The notes under the pieces are model-generated. The model saw only the letters and a list, made by a program, of their open reading frames with translations, was not told where the DNA came from and ran no database searches. Position numbers and translations under genes: made by a program. Of a stretch of 64,000 nt of DNA, positions 18,230 through 28,300 are shown piece by piece; position 1 is the first letter of the stretch, and each line of letters opens with the position of its first letter. Origin of the DNA: Vibrio mangrovi (GTDB taxonomy: Bacteria; Pseudomonadota; Gammaproteobacteria; Enterobacterales; Vibrionaceae); the NCBI RefSeq assembly GCF_024346955.1, contig NZ_AP024883.1:2542001-2606000 (forward strand). The letters run 5' to 3'.

Positions 18230-18542
18230 GGCGGCAAATCTCCTCAATCCTCAGTAATCCGGAAATGACTTCCTGATTTTCCGGAATATCCCGCCAGACT
18301 TCGATAAAATACGGTGTCATTTCAAATCCACGCGGAATTTCTGCCAGTTCCTGAATTCGCTGACGCATTTGCGGAATAAAAATCCACTGGAGCCACTGTT
18401 CCGGTAACAAAGTATCAATGGCAAAAGGCTGCTGACTGGATAACGCCTGAACTGAAGGTGGTATTTCCTGCCATAGCTGCAGCGTTTGTAAGCACGCTTC
18501 AAGCTCACTTAATGATTGGTTTAATTGCTGATATTTTGACAT
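18222..18542 (-). CDS. YqcC family (DUF446) protein
   Basis: 106 residues from ATG 18542 (MSKYQQLNQSLSELEACLQT). An all-helical small protein with the family segment FAIDTLLPEQWLQWIFIPQM and the C-terminal region PEEF-like IPRGFEMTPYFIEVW. The function is unknown. It is translationally coupled to truC (8-base overlap). No strong ribosome-binding site is visible before this ATG, and an upstream in-frame start would only add an unrelated tail. Confidence 0.85.
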   Translation of the reverse strand: MSKYQQLNQSLSELEACLQTLQLWQEIPPSVQALSSQQPFAIDTLLPEQWLQWIFIPQMRQRIQELAEIPRGFEMTPYFIEVWRDIPENQEVISGLLRIEEICRHA

Positions 18543-18676
18543 AAAGAAAAAAGACGACTTGAAATCGGCGGATAGAGTACCATGTATTGAAGACAAGCTA
18601 AATTATCCCGGCAGTGATTCGGTTATTTCCGGCAGAAACCGTCCGCAACAGAATCAGCCACACAAAAATGAAATTT

Positions 18677-19717
18677 ATGGAAACAATACAAACCCTGACC
18701 GATTTACTGAAACAGAGTGACTGTCAATATCAGATCGTTGATCTCGGACGCCGTATTCAGCCCATCGCTCCAGAAACTTTTGCCAGAATAGAACGGGCAC
18801 AACAACCTTACCCATATCCGGTACAGCGGATTGCCCGGCTGGCAATCGTTTACTGGAATGAAACCAACCAGCCCTGGATTTGGTTTTTACAGTTTGAACT
18901 GGATGAAAGAGGTCTGCTGCAACCGGCAGACATCAGTGAGTTTATCCGCTATATGCTTGAAGCGATGGGAACACGCATCAGTCAAAGCCTGAGTGAAGAA
19001 CAGCAGCAGAAACTCGCCAACAATCCGTATACTTTTACGCCACCGGAAGAAAAAATGGCTGTGTTTCACAGTCAGGTCCGGGCAATGCTCAGATTACCCG
19101 CCAGTCAGTATTATGAACATGCCCAGCATTATTTTCAGGGCGGATTGGGCTGGAATAACTGGCAAACCATCGGGCTTCAGGGAATCACAGATATATGTGC
19201 CCGGCTGGGGCAGGAGCAGAATGCTCCGGGTATTCTGAAGGCACTGACGCATCTGCCATCAGAACCCAGCTATGCTCTGCTTGGTGCATTAGAACATACT
19301 CCATTGACCCGTAAAATTGCCGACAAATTACAGACGATGGCTAACGCTGAAATGCAAAAAGCGGAAGCGGATCTGTTCTTCCTCTCAGCACTGCTCCGGG
19401 CCTTATCCGGATCACCGGACAAACAGCTTGATGAAACTGTCACTCAACTGCTGGCACAACCCCAGCTCTGCCACGCAGAAATTCTGATTGGAATTGCAGG
19501 GCGAAGCTGGTCAGCACTCTGTCAGCCACATCTGGCCGAGCTGTTTCTGACCCGACTGGCACAAACAGGTAATCAGGCACTGTTCAACCAGTTGTTTGCC
19601 GATCTGGTAATGCTCCCCGAACTGCGGATTATTTTACTGCCTTTATTGCATACAACGGCTTCCGGAGAACTTGAGTCAGCATTGTCTGCACTTCAACAGC
19701 AAACCAGAGGTCGTTAG
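18677..19717 (+). CDS. DUF3549 family protein
   Basis: 346 residues from ATG 18677 (METIQTLTDLLKQSDCQYQI); an ATG 9 bases upstream is also possible. No signal peptide or membrane segment. Conserved blocks DLGRRIQPI, PWIWFLQFELDERGLLQPA and ANNPYTFTPPEEKMAVFHSQ mark the DUF3549 family of Vibrionaceae and relatives. The C-terminal half reads as repeated helical segments (HEAT-like). Function is unknown. The DUF3301 gene follows after one base and both are probably co-transcribed. Confidence 0.82.
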   Translation: METIQTLTDLLKQSDCQYQIVDLGRRIQPIAPETFARIERAQQPYPYPVQRIARLAIVYWNETNQPWIWFLQFELDERGLLQPADISEFIRYMLEAMGTRISQSLSEEQQQKLANNPYTFTPPEEKMAVFHSQVRAMLRLPASQYYEHAQHYFQGGLGWNNWQTIGLQGITDICARLGQEQNAPGILKALTHLPSEPSYALLGALEHTPLTRKIADKLQTMANAEMQKAEADLFFLSALLRALSGSPDKQLDETVTQLLAQPQLCHAEILIGIAGRSWSALCQPHLAELFLTRLAQTGNQALFNQLFADLVMLPELRIILLPLLHTTASGELESALSALQQQTRGR

Positions 19718-19718
19718 G

Positions 19719-20012
19719 ATGCAGGATCTGATCATTATCCTTCTGGTCTGTTTCGGCTGTTTCCTGTTCTGGCAACAACGGCGTCAGGCCGAAATTGCCA
19801 GACAAACGATTGAGAAGAAATGTCGCCAGCTAGAACTACAGGTCGTTAGTGTGACATTCAGTCATCGTATCCGTGATGAACAACGTCGCTGGCGCTGGCA
19901 CACCCGATACACTTTTGAATTTTCATCATTGGGAGACGACTGTTATCAGGGATATCTGGATATGATTGGATTCACACCTGCCAAATTTTTTGTTCCGGTT
20001 CACCGGCTGTGA
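19719..20012 (+). CDS. DUF3301 family membrane protein
   Basis: 97 residues from ATG 19719 (MQDLIIILLVCFGCFLFWQQ): one N-terminal membrane helix followed by a basic, Arg/Gln-rich cytoplasmic part with RIRDEQRRWRWHTRYTFEFS and YQGYLDMIG. These are characteristic of DUF3301. Function is unknown. It follows the DUF3549 gene with one base between stop and start, and its last 41 bases overlap the convergent acetyltransferase gene. Confidence 0.82.
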   Translation: MQDLIIILLVCFGCFLFWQQRRQAEIARQTIEKKCRQLELQVVSVTFSHRIRDEQRRWRWHTRYTFEFSSLGDDCYQGYLDMIGFTPAKFFVPVHRL

Positions 20013-20481
20013 GTTCATATTCGTAAAGAATTTCCGGAGTTTCCGGTGAAACTGAGCGGGAGATAAACCCGAGTTTTCGCATTAAAGCCACTGCCGGCTG
20101 ATTTTGTGCATTCACGAAAATGCGGATTTTCTTTAATGTGAAACGCAAAGATACGTTTTGAAGGAAGGCTTTCAGGGCTTCAGTGGCATAACCTCTGCCC
20201 CAGTAGAGACGATTGAGAATAAACTGAAGCTCTCCCACATCTTTGTCATGCAGATCCAAAGCGAGATGCCCCATATATTCGCGGCACTCATTATCAACCA
20301 CCGCCATCGCATAGATATTTGAATCGGCTAAAACATGATGAAACTGAGCCCGGGCACTGGACACACTAAACGGCTGTTGATGAAAAAACCGGTTCCCCGG
20401 AGAGCATAACAGCGATAAAAAATCAAACTCATATACATCCGTATATGGTAGCAAAAGCATCCTTTGCGTTGCTATTGTCAC
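19972..20481 (-). CDS. GNAT-family N-acetyltransferase (RimJ/RimL-like)
   Basis: 169 residues from a GTG start at 20481 preceded by AAGGA; an in-frame ATG lies at 20460. The acetyl-CoA-binding motif A region is ELQFILNRLYWGRGYATEALKAFL, and motif B contains RIFVNAQNQPAVALMRKLGF. This is the RimJ/RimL type of GNAT fold. The substrate cannot be inferred. The 3' end overlaps the DUF3301 gene by 41 bases on the opposite strand. Confidence 0.83.
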   Translation of the reverse strand: MTIATQRMLLLPYTDVYEFDFLSLLCSPGNRFFHQQPFSVSSARAQFHHVLADSNIYAMAVVDNECREYMGHLALDLHDKDVGELQFILNRLYWGRGYATEALKAFLQNVSLRFTLKKIRIFVNAQNQPAVALMRKLGFISRSVSPETPEILYEYELTAGEPEQKIWQV

Positions 20482-20611
20482 AATTCATCCTTGTTCAATC
20501 CGAACGAATCCTGTGAATTCGTCGCAAGCTTCTATAACGGTTTTTCCAGACTTGCCTTTCTTTATCCTAGATTATATACCCAAGTATATATCCAAACAGT
20601 AAATACAGATA

Positions 20612-21056
20612 ATGGAAAGCCCCGACACCGTAAAGGCATCGGGGCTCGGTCTTACACGCAGCATTCCCGCCACAAATAAGAGCTCCCTGCATCATCCATA
20701 ACGAAGGCTGATTCCTTCAACCTATCCTGCATCGCAATCCCAGCGGTGTCCTGAGTCATCCGTAACGCTGTCTTTCCTGTCCAGCTCACATCACTCATCC
20801 TTAAGCGGTTTCCTTCATCATCCTGATGGAATCAACTCACTCTGTTCAGAGATATTGTCTTGCTCTCCCTGCAACAGGCTCCTCGCCTGTTATACGCGTC
20901 CTTACGCCGTTCCTAAGCCTTCCCGCCTGAATTACCTAAACCCTGTAATTCATCTTCATTCCCGAAGACATCACTCCCTGATGCTTTTATCCCTGTCGTT
21001 CCCTGCCGACCTACTCAATTTACGACGTTTGAATTTTTCCGGCAACACACTGGTCC
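20612..21056 (-). ncRNA. csrB: CsrB-type regulatory RNA (sequesters CsrA)
   Basis: A 790-bp protein-free interval holds a minus-strand transcript rich in GGA: I count 24 GGA triplets between 21056 and 20647, many as AGGA or GGGA in short hairpin-like contexts, the hallmark of CsrA-binding RNAs. It ends in an intrinsic terminator and begins after a TATAAA box (21068-21063). A GacA/VarA box lies upstream. In E. coli csrB is also next to yqcC-truC, supporting orthology. Such RNAs titrate CsrA and so control carbon storage, motility and, in Vibrio, quorum-sensing output. The exact 5' end is inferred. Vibrios usually carry several paralogues. Confidence 0.9.
20618..20646 (-). terminator. Terminator of csrB
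   Basis: On the minus strand AGCCCCGA (20646-20639) pairs with TCGGGGCT (20625-20618) across an inner GC-containing loop, then TTTCCATT. A GC-rich stem with a modest U-run at the 3' end of the CsrB-like RNA. Confidence 0.8.
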
Positions 21057-21062
21057 GCTCAC

Positions 21063-21068
21063 TTTATA
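21063..21068 (-). promoter_or_regulatory. Likely -10 element of csrB
   Basis: TATAAA on the minus strand, with no good -35 hexamer at 17 bp. This is what is expected of a promoter that needs an activator. It predicts a start near 21056. Confidence 0.5.
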
Positions 21069-21168
21069 AGCAGTTGCATAAGCAATTATCATTATTGTTA
21101 AAAATCAATAAGTTAAACTAACAATGAGCTTTTAATCCATCATAAATACCGCTATCTCTCACAGCACT

Positions 21169-21186
21169 TGTAAGCGATCTCTTACA
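21169..21186. promoter_or_regulatory. VarA/GacA/UvrY binding site upstream of csrB
   Basis: TGTAAG-CGATCT-CTTACA is a perfect match to the TGTAAG-N6-CTTACA box of the GacA/UvrY/VarA response regulators, centred about 120 bases upstream of the predicted csrB start. The gene on the other side (21275, +) starts 89 bases away and could also be affected. Confidence 0.88.
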
Positions 21187-21274
21187 AATTAATTAGCGCT
21201 TTTGTTGCAGTCTCATCCAGCGTAAAATCTCTTCTGATCAGACCACCATTCAAAGGTCTCAGAAAAGGATATTT

Positions 21275-21571
21275 ATGCTGACAAAAGACATATCACAAGA
21301 GCTCGAATCTGTGATTTCACAACTGGTCGATGAAGGCAAAGAACCCACAGTTGCATTAGTGAAAGCCCGCTTGAGTACCAAAGTACCGATCCCGGCAATT
21401 GTGACCACAATAAAACGCTGGAAGTCATCCAGACAGGTTCCCAAAATCGAAGTTGCCGTTCAGCCTTCAGTTTCTGCAACCGAAGAAAGAATTGCTCAGC
21501 TTGAACAGCGAGTTGCCGATCTTTTATCCCGGGTAGAACAGTTAGAAAACCAATCAGGCCAGAAATCATGA
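21275..21571 (+). CDS. Small helix-turn-helix/coiled-coil protein of unknown function
   Basis: 98 residues. The first 55 are helical with a turn pattern reminiscent of the KfrA N-terminal DNA-binding fold (QLVDEGKEPTVALVKARL, then IVTTIKRWKSSRQV). The last 35 form a heptad coiled coil (EERIAQLEQRVADLLSRVEQ). A DNA-binding dimer is my inference and no function is known. A good AAAAGGA ribosome site precedes ATG 21275. The stop codon overlaps the YaiI-like start (ATGA), so it is the first gene of a three-gene operon ending in trmO. Confidence 0.75.
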   Translation: MLTKDISQELESVISQLVDEGKEPTVALVKARLSTKVPIPAIVTTIKRWKSSRQVPKIEVAVQPSVSATEERIAQLEQRVADLLSRVEQLENQSGQKS

Positions 21572-22038
21572 AAATATGGGTCGATGCAGATGCCTGCCCG
21601 AAAGTCATCCGTGAAATTATCCTCCGTGCTGTTGAACGTACCGGAGTAGAATGTACTTTTGTGGCCAATCACGTAATTCCTCTTCCCCGGCGGGAGAATA
21701 TCCGCTTTTTACAGGTGCAAAGTGGCTTTGATATTGCTGACAACGAAATTGTACGCCGGATCACTGCCGGAGATCTGGTCATCACTTCAGATATTCCGCT
21801 GGCCAGCGAAGTACTGGAACATCAGGCAATGGCACTAAGCCCGCGTGGTGACTGGTTTACTACTGACACAATTAAAGCCCGACTCACCATGCGTGATTTC
21901 ATGGAAACAATGCGAGCCAGTGGTATTCAGAGCGGAGGACCGCCCGTCATGAGTCAGGCAGAACGACGGGACTTCGCCAACCACCTCGACCGGGAGCTGG
22001 CAAAACACCTCCGCGCAACATCAGGGCCAAAATCATGA
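21568..22038 (+). CDS. YaiI/YqxD family (DUF188, UPF0178) protein
   Basis: 156 residues. The N-terminus MKIWVDADACPKVIREIILR, then GFDIADNEIV and GDLVITSDIPLASEV, are diagnostic of this PIN-like family. The clustered Asp residues suggest a metal-dependent nuclease, but activity is not established. It is coupled by 4-base overlaps to both neighbours. Confidence 0.92.
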   Translation: MKIWVDADACPKVIREIILRAVERTGVECTFVANHVIPLPRRENIRFLQVQSGFDIADNEIVRRITAGDLVITSDIPLASEVLEHQAMALSPRGDWFTTDTIKARLTMRDFMETMRASGIQSGGPPVMSQAERRDFANHLDRELAKHLRATSGPKS

Positions 22039-22754
22039 CAGCAGAACTGTCTTCAGCATCCTATTCGCTGGAACCCATTGGTATCATCCATAGCCCTTAC
22101 AAAGAAAAATTTGCCGTACCGAGACAACCCCGTCTCGTACCGGCGGCAACCGCTCAGATAGAATTACTCGGTGAAGCCAACTGCCCGGAATCAGTCCGTG
22201 GTATTGAACAGTTCAGCCATCTGTGGCTACTGTTTCTGTTTGACCAGAACCTGTCGGCCGGCTGGAAACCAACCGTCCGGCCTCCTCGTCTCGGCGGTAA
22301 TGAACGGGTTGGCGTATTTGCCTCCCGCTCAACTTTTCGTCCGAACGGCATCGGTATGTCAGCCGTCGAATTTCGCGGTATCCGGCAGGAAGGCAAGCAG
22401 ACATGGCTCGACGTTGGCAGCGTTGATCTGGTTGACGGCACACCAATTATCGATATCAAACCATATCTCCCCTATGCTGACTGTATTGAACAGGCAAGTG
22501 GTGGGTATGCCGGCAGCGAGCCGGAACGCTCTGCCGTCCATTTTTGTGATTCTGCCCGGACAACACTGGCAGCACATCCACAAGCACATGAAATCGAAGC
22601 GGTGATCACTCAGGTTCTGGCACAGGATCCGCGTCCCGCTTATAAAAAAGACCAGCCGGATAATAAAGAATATGCGGTGAATTTGTTTGATCTGAACGTC
22701 AAATTCAGCGTCAGTCAGTCGATCATCACGGTTACCGCAATAGAACGCTTTTGA
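22035..22754 (+). CDS. trmO: tRNA (N6-threonylcarbamoyladenosine(37)-N6)-methyltransferase TrmO
   Basis: 239 residues. The N-terminal beta-barrel TrmO/VirR domain shows IGIIHSPYKEKFAVPRQPRL, HLWLLFLFDQN, RPPRLGGNERVGVFASRSTF and RPNGIGMSAVEF. The C-terminal DPRPAY and FSV segments are also typical. It N-methylates t6A37 of tRNA-Thr using SAM. The start overlaps the YaiI-like gene (ATGA). Formerly named yaeB or tsaA. Confidence 0.93.
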   Translation: MTAELSSASYSLEPIGIIHSPYKEKFAVPRQPRLVPAATAQIELLGEANCPESVRGIEQFSHLWLLFLFDQNLSAGWKPTVRPPRLGGNERVGVFASRSTFRPNGIGMSAVEFRGIRQEGKQTWLDVGSVDLVDGTPIIDIKPYLPYADCIEQASGGYAGSEPERSAVHFCDSARTTLAAHPQAHEIEAVITQVLAQDPRPAYKKDQPDNKEYAVNLFDLNVKFSVSQSIITVTAIERF

Positions 22755-22850
22755 CAAATGAAAATGACTGATATCATTAGCGGCCTAATTTAATGCTCCC
22801 CCAGATTATCCGGGGAAGTCGTTGTACAACTTAATGAACGGATACCATCA

Positions 22851-24569
22851 ATGCGTACCAGTAAATATCTTCTTTCAACGCTGAAGGAGACACCAAACGA
22901 CGCAGAAATCGTCAGTCATCAGCTTATGCTACGGGCCGGAATGATTCGGAAACTTGCTTCCGGTCTTTATACCTGGTTGCCGACCGGGCTGCGTGTACTG
23001 CGTAAAGTCGAAAATATTATTCGGGAAGAGATGAACAATGCCGGTGCCGTAGAAACACTGATGCCGGTTGTCCAGCCTTCCGAACTATGGCAGGAAACCG
23101 GCCGCTGGGATAAATTCGGCCCGGAACTGCTGCGCATCGCAGACCGCCACGACCGACCGTTTGTACTGGGACCGACACATGAAGAAGTCATTACTGACAT
23201 GGTCCGTAACGAAGTCAAATCCTATAAACAGCTGCCTCTGAATCTGTATCAGATTCAGATGAAGTTCCGTGATGAAGTTCGTCCCCGTTTCGGTGTGATG
23301 CGCTCACGTGAATTCATCATGAAAGACGCTTATTCCTTCCATGTGGATCGGGAAAGTCTGGAAGCAACCTATCAGGATATGCATACCGCTTACTGTAAGA
23401 TTTTTAATCGTATGGGTCTGGATTTCCGTCCGGTACTGGCCGATTCCGGCGCAATTGGCGGTAGCGGTTCGCAGGAATTCCACGTTCTGGCAGAAAGTGG
23501 GGAAGATCTGATTGCCTTCTCAACCGAATCGGATTACGCAGCCAATATCGAAAAAGCAGAAGCACTGGCTCCGGCAACTGCACCAGCAGAACCGACTCAG
23601 GAAATGACTCTGGTCGATACACCGAATGCAAAAACGATCGCACAGTTGGTTGAACAGTTTAGTCTGCCGATTGAGAAAACGATTAAAACGCTTTATGTCA
23701 AAGCTTCGGATGTTGTTGATGCACCAATTATTGCTCTGCTGGTTCGCGGGGATCACGATCTGAATGAAGTGAAAGCCGAAAACTTACCTGAAGTGGCTGC
23801 ACCGCTGGAATTTGCTACAGAAGAAGAGATCCGTGCCCTAATTGGTGCCGGTCCTGGTTCTCTGGGACCAGTTGGTCTGAAACTACCATTCATCACCGAT
23901 CGCTCCGTCGCGGTTATGAGTGATTTTGCCGGTGGTGCCAACATTGATGACAAACACTACTTCGGGATTAACTGGGGTCGTGACGTCGAGCTCGGTCAGG
24001 TTGCTGACCTGCGTAATGTTGTTGAAGGTGATCCAAGCCCATGTGGTCAGGGAACACTGCTTCTCAAACGTGGTATTGAAGTAGGTCATATCTTCCAGTT
24101 GGGAACGAACTATTCAGAAGCGATGAAAGCCAGTGTTCTCGGTCCGGATGGCAAAAGTGTTACCATGGAAATGGGTTGTTATGGTATCGGATGTACCCGG
24201 GTTGTTGCTGCGTCAATTGAGCAGAATAACGACCAGAACGGTATTATCTGGCCGGATGCTATTGCCCCGTTTGAAGTAGTGATTGTGCCAATGAACATGC
24301 ATAAATCCGAACGGGTACAGGAAGCAGCAGAAAAGCTTTACGCAGATCTGAAAGCTCAGGGAATCGATGTCCTGTTTGATGACCGTAAAGAACGTCCCGG
24401 CGTAATGTTTTCCGATATGGAACTGATCGGGATTCCACATATGGTCGTGATCGGTGATCGCAGTATGGATGAAGGCAACTTCGAATATAAAAACCGTCGC
24501 TCCGGTGAAAAAACACCCGTGTCGATGGATGAGATCGTTGCACATATTCAGGCACAGCTGACGCGGTAA
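22851..24569 (+). CDS. proS: Prolyl-tRNA synthetase
   Basis: 572 residues, bacterial type. Class II catalytic motifs: motif 2 FRDEVRPRFGVMRSREFIMKD and motif 3 MGCYGIGCTRVVAAS. The editing (INS) domain that clears Ala-tRNA-Pro lies between them (about 225-400), so this is the full-length form. The C-terminal anticodon-binding domain follows (VLFDDRKERPGVMFSDMELI). It is a single-gene unit with its own terminator. Confidence 0.97.
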   Translation: MRTSKYLLSTLKETPNDAEIVSHQLMLRAGMIRKLASGLYTWLPTGLRVLRKVENIIREEMNNAGAVETLMPVVQPSELWQETGRWDKFGPELLRIADRHDRPFVLGPTHEEVITDMVRNEVKSYKQLPLNLYQIQMKFRDEVRPRFGVMRSREFIMKDAYSFHVDRESLEATYQDMHTAYCKIFNRMGLDFRPVLADSGAIGGSGSQEFHVLAESGEDLIAFSTESDYAANIEKAEALAPATAPAEPTQEMTLVDTPNAKTIAQLVEQFSLPIEKTIKTLYVKASDVVDAPIIALLVRGDHDLNEVKAENLPEVAAPLEFATEEEIRALIGAGPGSLGPVGLKLPFITDRSVAVMSDFAGGANIDDKHYFGINWGRDVELGQVADLRNVVEGDPSPCGQGTLLLKRGIEVGHIFQLGTNYSEAMKASVLGPDGKSVTMEMGCYGIGCTRVVAASIEQNNDQNGIIWPDAIAPFEVVIVPMNMHKSERVQEAAEKLYADLKAQGIDVLFDDRKERPGVMFSDMELIGIPHMVVIGDRSMDEGNFEYKNRRSGEKTPVSMDEIVAHIQAQLTR

Positions 24570-24586
24570 TCAATAGCTTTTTGTCG

Positions 24587-24612
24587 AAGGGTTGCTCTGG
24601 CAACCCTTTTTT
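24587..24612 (+). terminator. Terminator of proS
   Basis: AAGGGTTGC (24587-24595), TCTG loop, GCAACCCTT (24600-24608), followed by a TTTT run. Canonical. Confidence 0.93.
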
Positions 24613-24666
24613 ATTGCTGTACAGGCTCACCATTCAGGTCATTTAAGCGATGGATATCAGTTCGCT

Positions 24667-24695
24667 TTGTCATTTCAAGATGACTTAGGTATAAC
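24667..24695 (+). promoter_or_regulatory. Promoter of the YaeP-DUF4250 pair
   Basis: -35 TTGTCA (24667-24672), a 17-bp spacer, -10 TATAAC (24690-24695), giving a short leader before ATG 24725. Confidence 0.6.
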
Positions 24696-24724
24696 AAAGG
24701 AAAATCATTGAGAGGATACAAATT

Positions 24725-24931
24725 ATGAAAGTATACGATTGCTGCGATTTAGTCCGGGAACTGTACGCACAGATCGGTAGTGGTGATCAGGCCTATGTTC
24801 CCCAGGCAATCAACTGTGCCCTGCGTGCCCTCGACAATATCGCGTCTGATGTGTCTCTCCCTCAGGAAGTTCGGGAACAGGCCGCCTTTGCCGCAGCTAA
24901 TCTGCTGATTTCAGATTTTGAGGATAAATAA
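24725..24931 (+). CDS. YaeP family (UPF0253) protein
   Basis: 68 residues, cytosolic and helical. YVPQAINCALRALDNIASD and REQAAFAAANLLISDFED match the YaeP family, which is linked with proS and trmO in many gammaproteobacteria. Function is unknown. The stop codon shares a base with the start of the DUF4250 gene (TAATG), so the two are translationally coupled. Confidence 0.9.
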   Translation: MKVYDCCDLVRELYAQIGSGDQAYVPQAINCALRALDNIASDVSLPQEVREQAAFAAANLLISDFEDK

Positions 24932-25122
24932 TGAATCTTGCCAATTTTGCCACCATGGATCCAATCCTGTTATTCAGTCTGGTCAACACCAAATTGCGGG
25001 ATGATTTTGCCGGAGATCTGGACCAGCTTGCGTCTTATTACGATCTGGATAAAGATGCACTAATCGCCCGCCTCGCCTCGGCCGGATTCGAGTTCCTGCC
25101 TGAAGTCGGTCAGTTTCGGTAA
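24931..25122 (+). CDS. DUF4250 family protein
   Basis: 63 residues. LANFATMDPILLFSLVNTKL and the helix-turn-helix-like LASYYDLDKDALIARLASAG identify DUF4250. Function is unknown; a small nucleic-acid-binding role is conceivable. It overlaps the YaeP gene by one base. An 8-bp hairpin (25135-25142 with 25150-25157) follows the stop codon but lacks a U-run. Confidence 0.85.
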   Translation: MNLANFATMDPILLFSLVNTKLRDDFAGDLDQLASYYDLDKDALIARLASAGFEFLPEVGQFR

Positions 25123-25328
25123 ACCCGTGACGGAAAAGGGCATCATCATTGCCCTTTCCACCGCCAAGCCACCAACACTTTCACTCTGCTGCTTTCTTGC
25201 AATTCACCCAATACATCTTATTGTTATATGAGAATGACTTAAGCTTCCCGACACATATGTTGTGAATGTGCCGATGCCTTAGCCTAACTGAAACTTTGCT
25301 AACCCTGCCCGGCCCCGGAAGGTTACTT

Positions 25329-28300
25329 ATGTTCATGTCCGAAAAAATAAAATTATCAAGATTCAGTATTAAAATGACGGTAATGTCTCTGTTCATTGTC
25401 CTGTCATCTCTGATTATTGCAGTTGCTTTATCGCTGCAATACTACTTCAGCCGCCATCTGGCTCAGGAATCCTCTCATATACTCTTCAGTAGTACCGCAC
25501 AACGTATCAGTGAGAAAATCAATTCACTCGATGTTGAAAGCGGAGATCTGGCATTGCTGCTTTCTCAATATCCTGGTATTTCGGATAAGGATACCGGTGG
25601 AACACAACGCCCAATCACCAATGTGATGGCACAGGCCATGCGCCAGAAACCTTACCTTTATGCGATTTATATCGGCTATCAAAACGGTAATTTCTACGAA
25701 CTGATTAATCTGGACAGTAGTGAAAACCTGAGAGAAACGCTTCAGGCAACCGCAAGCGATCGCTGGTTAATTGTTCATATTTATGACACGCCATCCGGTC
25801 GCCAACGCGAATTTAAATATCTCAACGATCAATTCAGACTGACTCATCAACGCAGTGAGCCCAGCCGTTATTATGCCAATGTTCGTCCCTGGTACAGAGA
25901 CGCCATGAAAAATAACACACTGATCAAAACCGAACCCTACATTTTTCATAACACTCAGGCGCCGGGAACCACATACGCTAAACGGATCCCGGACAGCAAT
26001 AATGTCATCGCGGTCGATATTTCACTCGCCACTTTATCCGCCTATTTACATCAGAACCGCCTGCTGGAAAAAAGTAATACATTACTCTTTGATCGAAGCG
26101 GTAAGATTTACGCCCATTCGTTTGCGATGAATAGGCACGATGATCTTTCATCAGTCACCAGACTCCCGCTCACGACGCAGGAACAGCAATATCTTGACGG
26201 TTTAGGCACCATCAGGGTTTCAAATGAAGAAAACTGGCCGCCGTTTGATTTCTCCTACAGCGGGCAACCTCAGGGATATTCAATTGATCTGCTGAACCTG
26301 CTCGCCAGAAAACTGGGATTAACCATCGAGTACAGTAACGGTTACACCTGGACCGAACTCGTCGATCTGTTTCAACAGCAGAAACTGGATATGCTCCACA
26401 GTGTTTTTTATACCGCCCAGCGAGAAAAATGGGGGTTGTTTTCCCAGCCTTATCTGAAACTGGCGCCGGTTCTGGTGACCCGCGAAGACCATCAGCCAGT
26501 CACCGATCTTGAGCAACTCAACCACGGAAAAACAGTCGCGATCCCTGCCGGATGGGCGTTTGTCGATCTGGTCAGAAATAACTATGCCGATATCAAAGTT
26601 CTCGAAGTCAAAGATACACTTGCCGGTTTAAAAGCGGTCAGTGACCATCAGGCGGACGCCGCATTTGATAACTACCGGGTCGTACAATATTTCATTGATC
26701 GTTACTCTCTTAAAGGACTGACTCTCCACACCGAACTTAACCAGACAGCCTATCAGCTCGATCAGCAACTCCGCTTTTTAGTCCATCATGAACAACCGGA
26801 ACTACAGGCTCTGTTAAATAAAGCTATTTTGTCTCTGACCCCAGCTGAGCGGGATAGAATTGAAGCCAAATGGCTGGGCGGAAGTGCTGAGGCCAAAATG
26901 CAAAGAGCCATTAGCTCGGGTGTCGTTCCGTCTCCGGCTTTTGTCACTTTAGCGGTTAAAAGTAAGCATAGGGATGCAAGTGCACATGATGTCCTGATTG
27001 GTGACGAACCTTATACTCTTTTTGTACACCGTATCGAGTCCCAGCTCAGTACTGATAGCTATGTGGGAATTATGGTACCGACAGCCGTCATTCAGGCACC
27101 ATATATGGAAAAAGTGAACTATTCCCTGTTAATCACTCTGGGCCTGATCGTCATGCTAACACCAGTTCTGTTTTCCTTTGCCAATATGATTGTGTCTCCG
27201 GTGAATCAACTTGCTGAAGAGAATCAGAAAATCAGACAAAGAAAATTCAAAGCGGTAAAACACGTTCCCAGCCATATCCGGGAAATCAATGACCTGTCGC
27301 GCTCCATTTCATCAATGGCCGTATCAATTGAAGAATACCAACGCCATCAGGAAGCACTAATCGACTCTTTCATTCAATTGATCGCTCAGGCGATTGACGA
27401 TAAGTCACCCTACACCGGCGGACACTGTGCCCGAGTTCCGGAACTGGCTATGATGCTGGCAGAATCTGCAGCCAACAGCAAACTTCCGGCCTTTCAGAAT
27501 TTCAATATCACCGGCGAAGAGCAATGGCGGGAATTCCGGGTCGCCGCCTGGTTACATGATTGCGGGAAAGTCACCACTCCTGAATACATCATTGATAAAG
27601 GCAGTAAGCTTGAAACGATTTATAACCGGATTCATGAAATTCGTATGCGTTTTGAAGTGTTATGGCGAGATGCAGAAATTGCCTTCTGGCAAGGTCTGGC
27701 TTCCGGAGAATCCCGTCCGACGCTAGAAGCTATTCTTTCTGAACGCCACCGGCAACTAAGCGACGATTTTGCCTTTATTGCTCATTGCAATATCGGTTCT
27801 GATTTTATGGATGATGAAAAGGTCGCCCGTATCGGGCAAATTGCACAGCAAACCTGGACACGCCATCTGGATAAGCGTCTCGGTCTGTCACCACAAGAAG
27901 CGAAGCACGTCGCCTCTATCGCCGATCAGTCCGTTCCGGCGCAAGAAGCCCTGCTTGCTGATTTAGCCGAGCATATTATTCCCTGGACACGCTCTCCACA
28001 GGATAAAGTCGCCGATGATATGCAGATGGAAATTCCTGAACATCAGTCGAATCTTGGAGAAATTTATAACCTGAGTATTCGTAAAGGAACACTCACTGAA
28101 GAAGACCGCTACCGGATCAATGAGCACATCATTGCGACCATCCAGATGCTAAACGCCCTGCCTCTTCCGGAAGAACTGGCCCGCATACCGGAAATTGCCG
28201 GAGGACACCATGAAAAACTCGACGGCACCGGCTATCCGAAACGCCTTTCAGCCAAAGAGTTATCAATTGAAGCCAGAATATTGGCCATTGCCGATGTATT

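Noticed and set aside
20855..21121. An 88-codon + strand open frame
   Set aside because: It lies antisense to the csrB transcript; its composition (many Ser/Leu/Pro codons from TCC) reflects the GGA repeats of the RNA, and no ribosome site is present.
25255..25328. Possible c-di-GMP (GEMM) riboswitch before the HD-GYP gene
   Set aside because: The sequence between the DUF4250 gene and the start codon lacks the conserved GEMM core and tetraloop-receptor segments when compared by eye.
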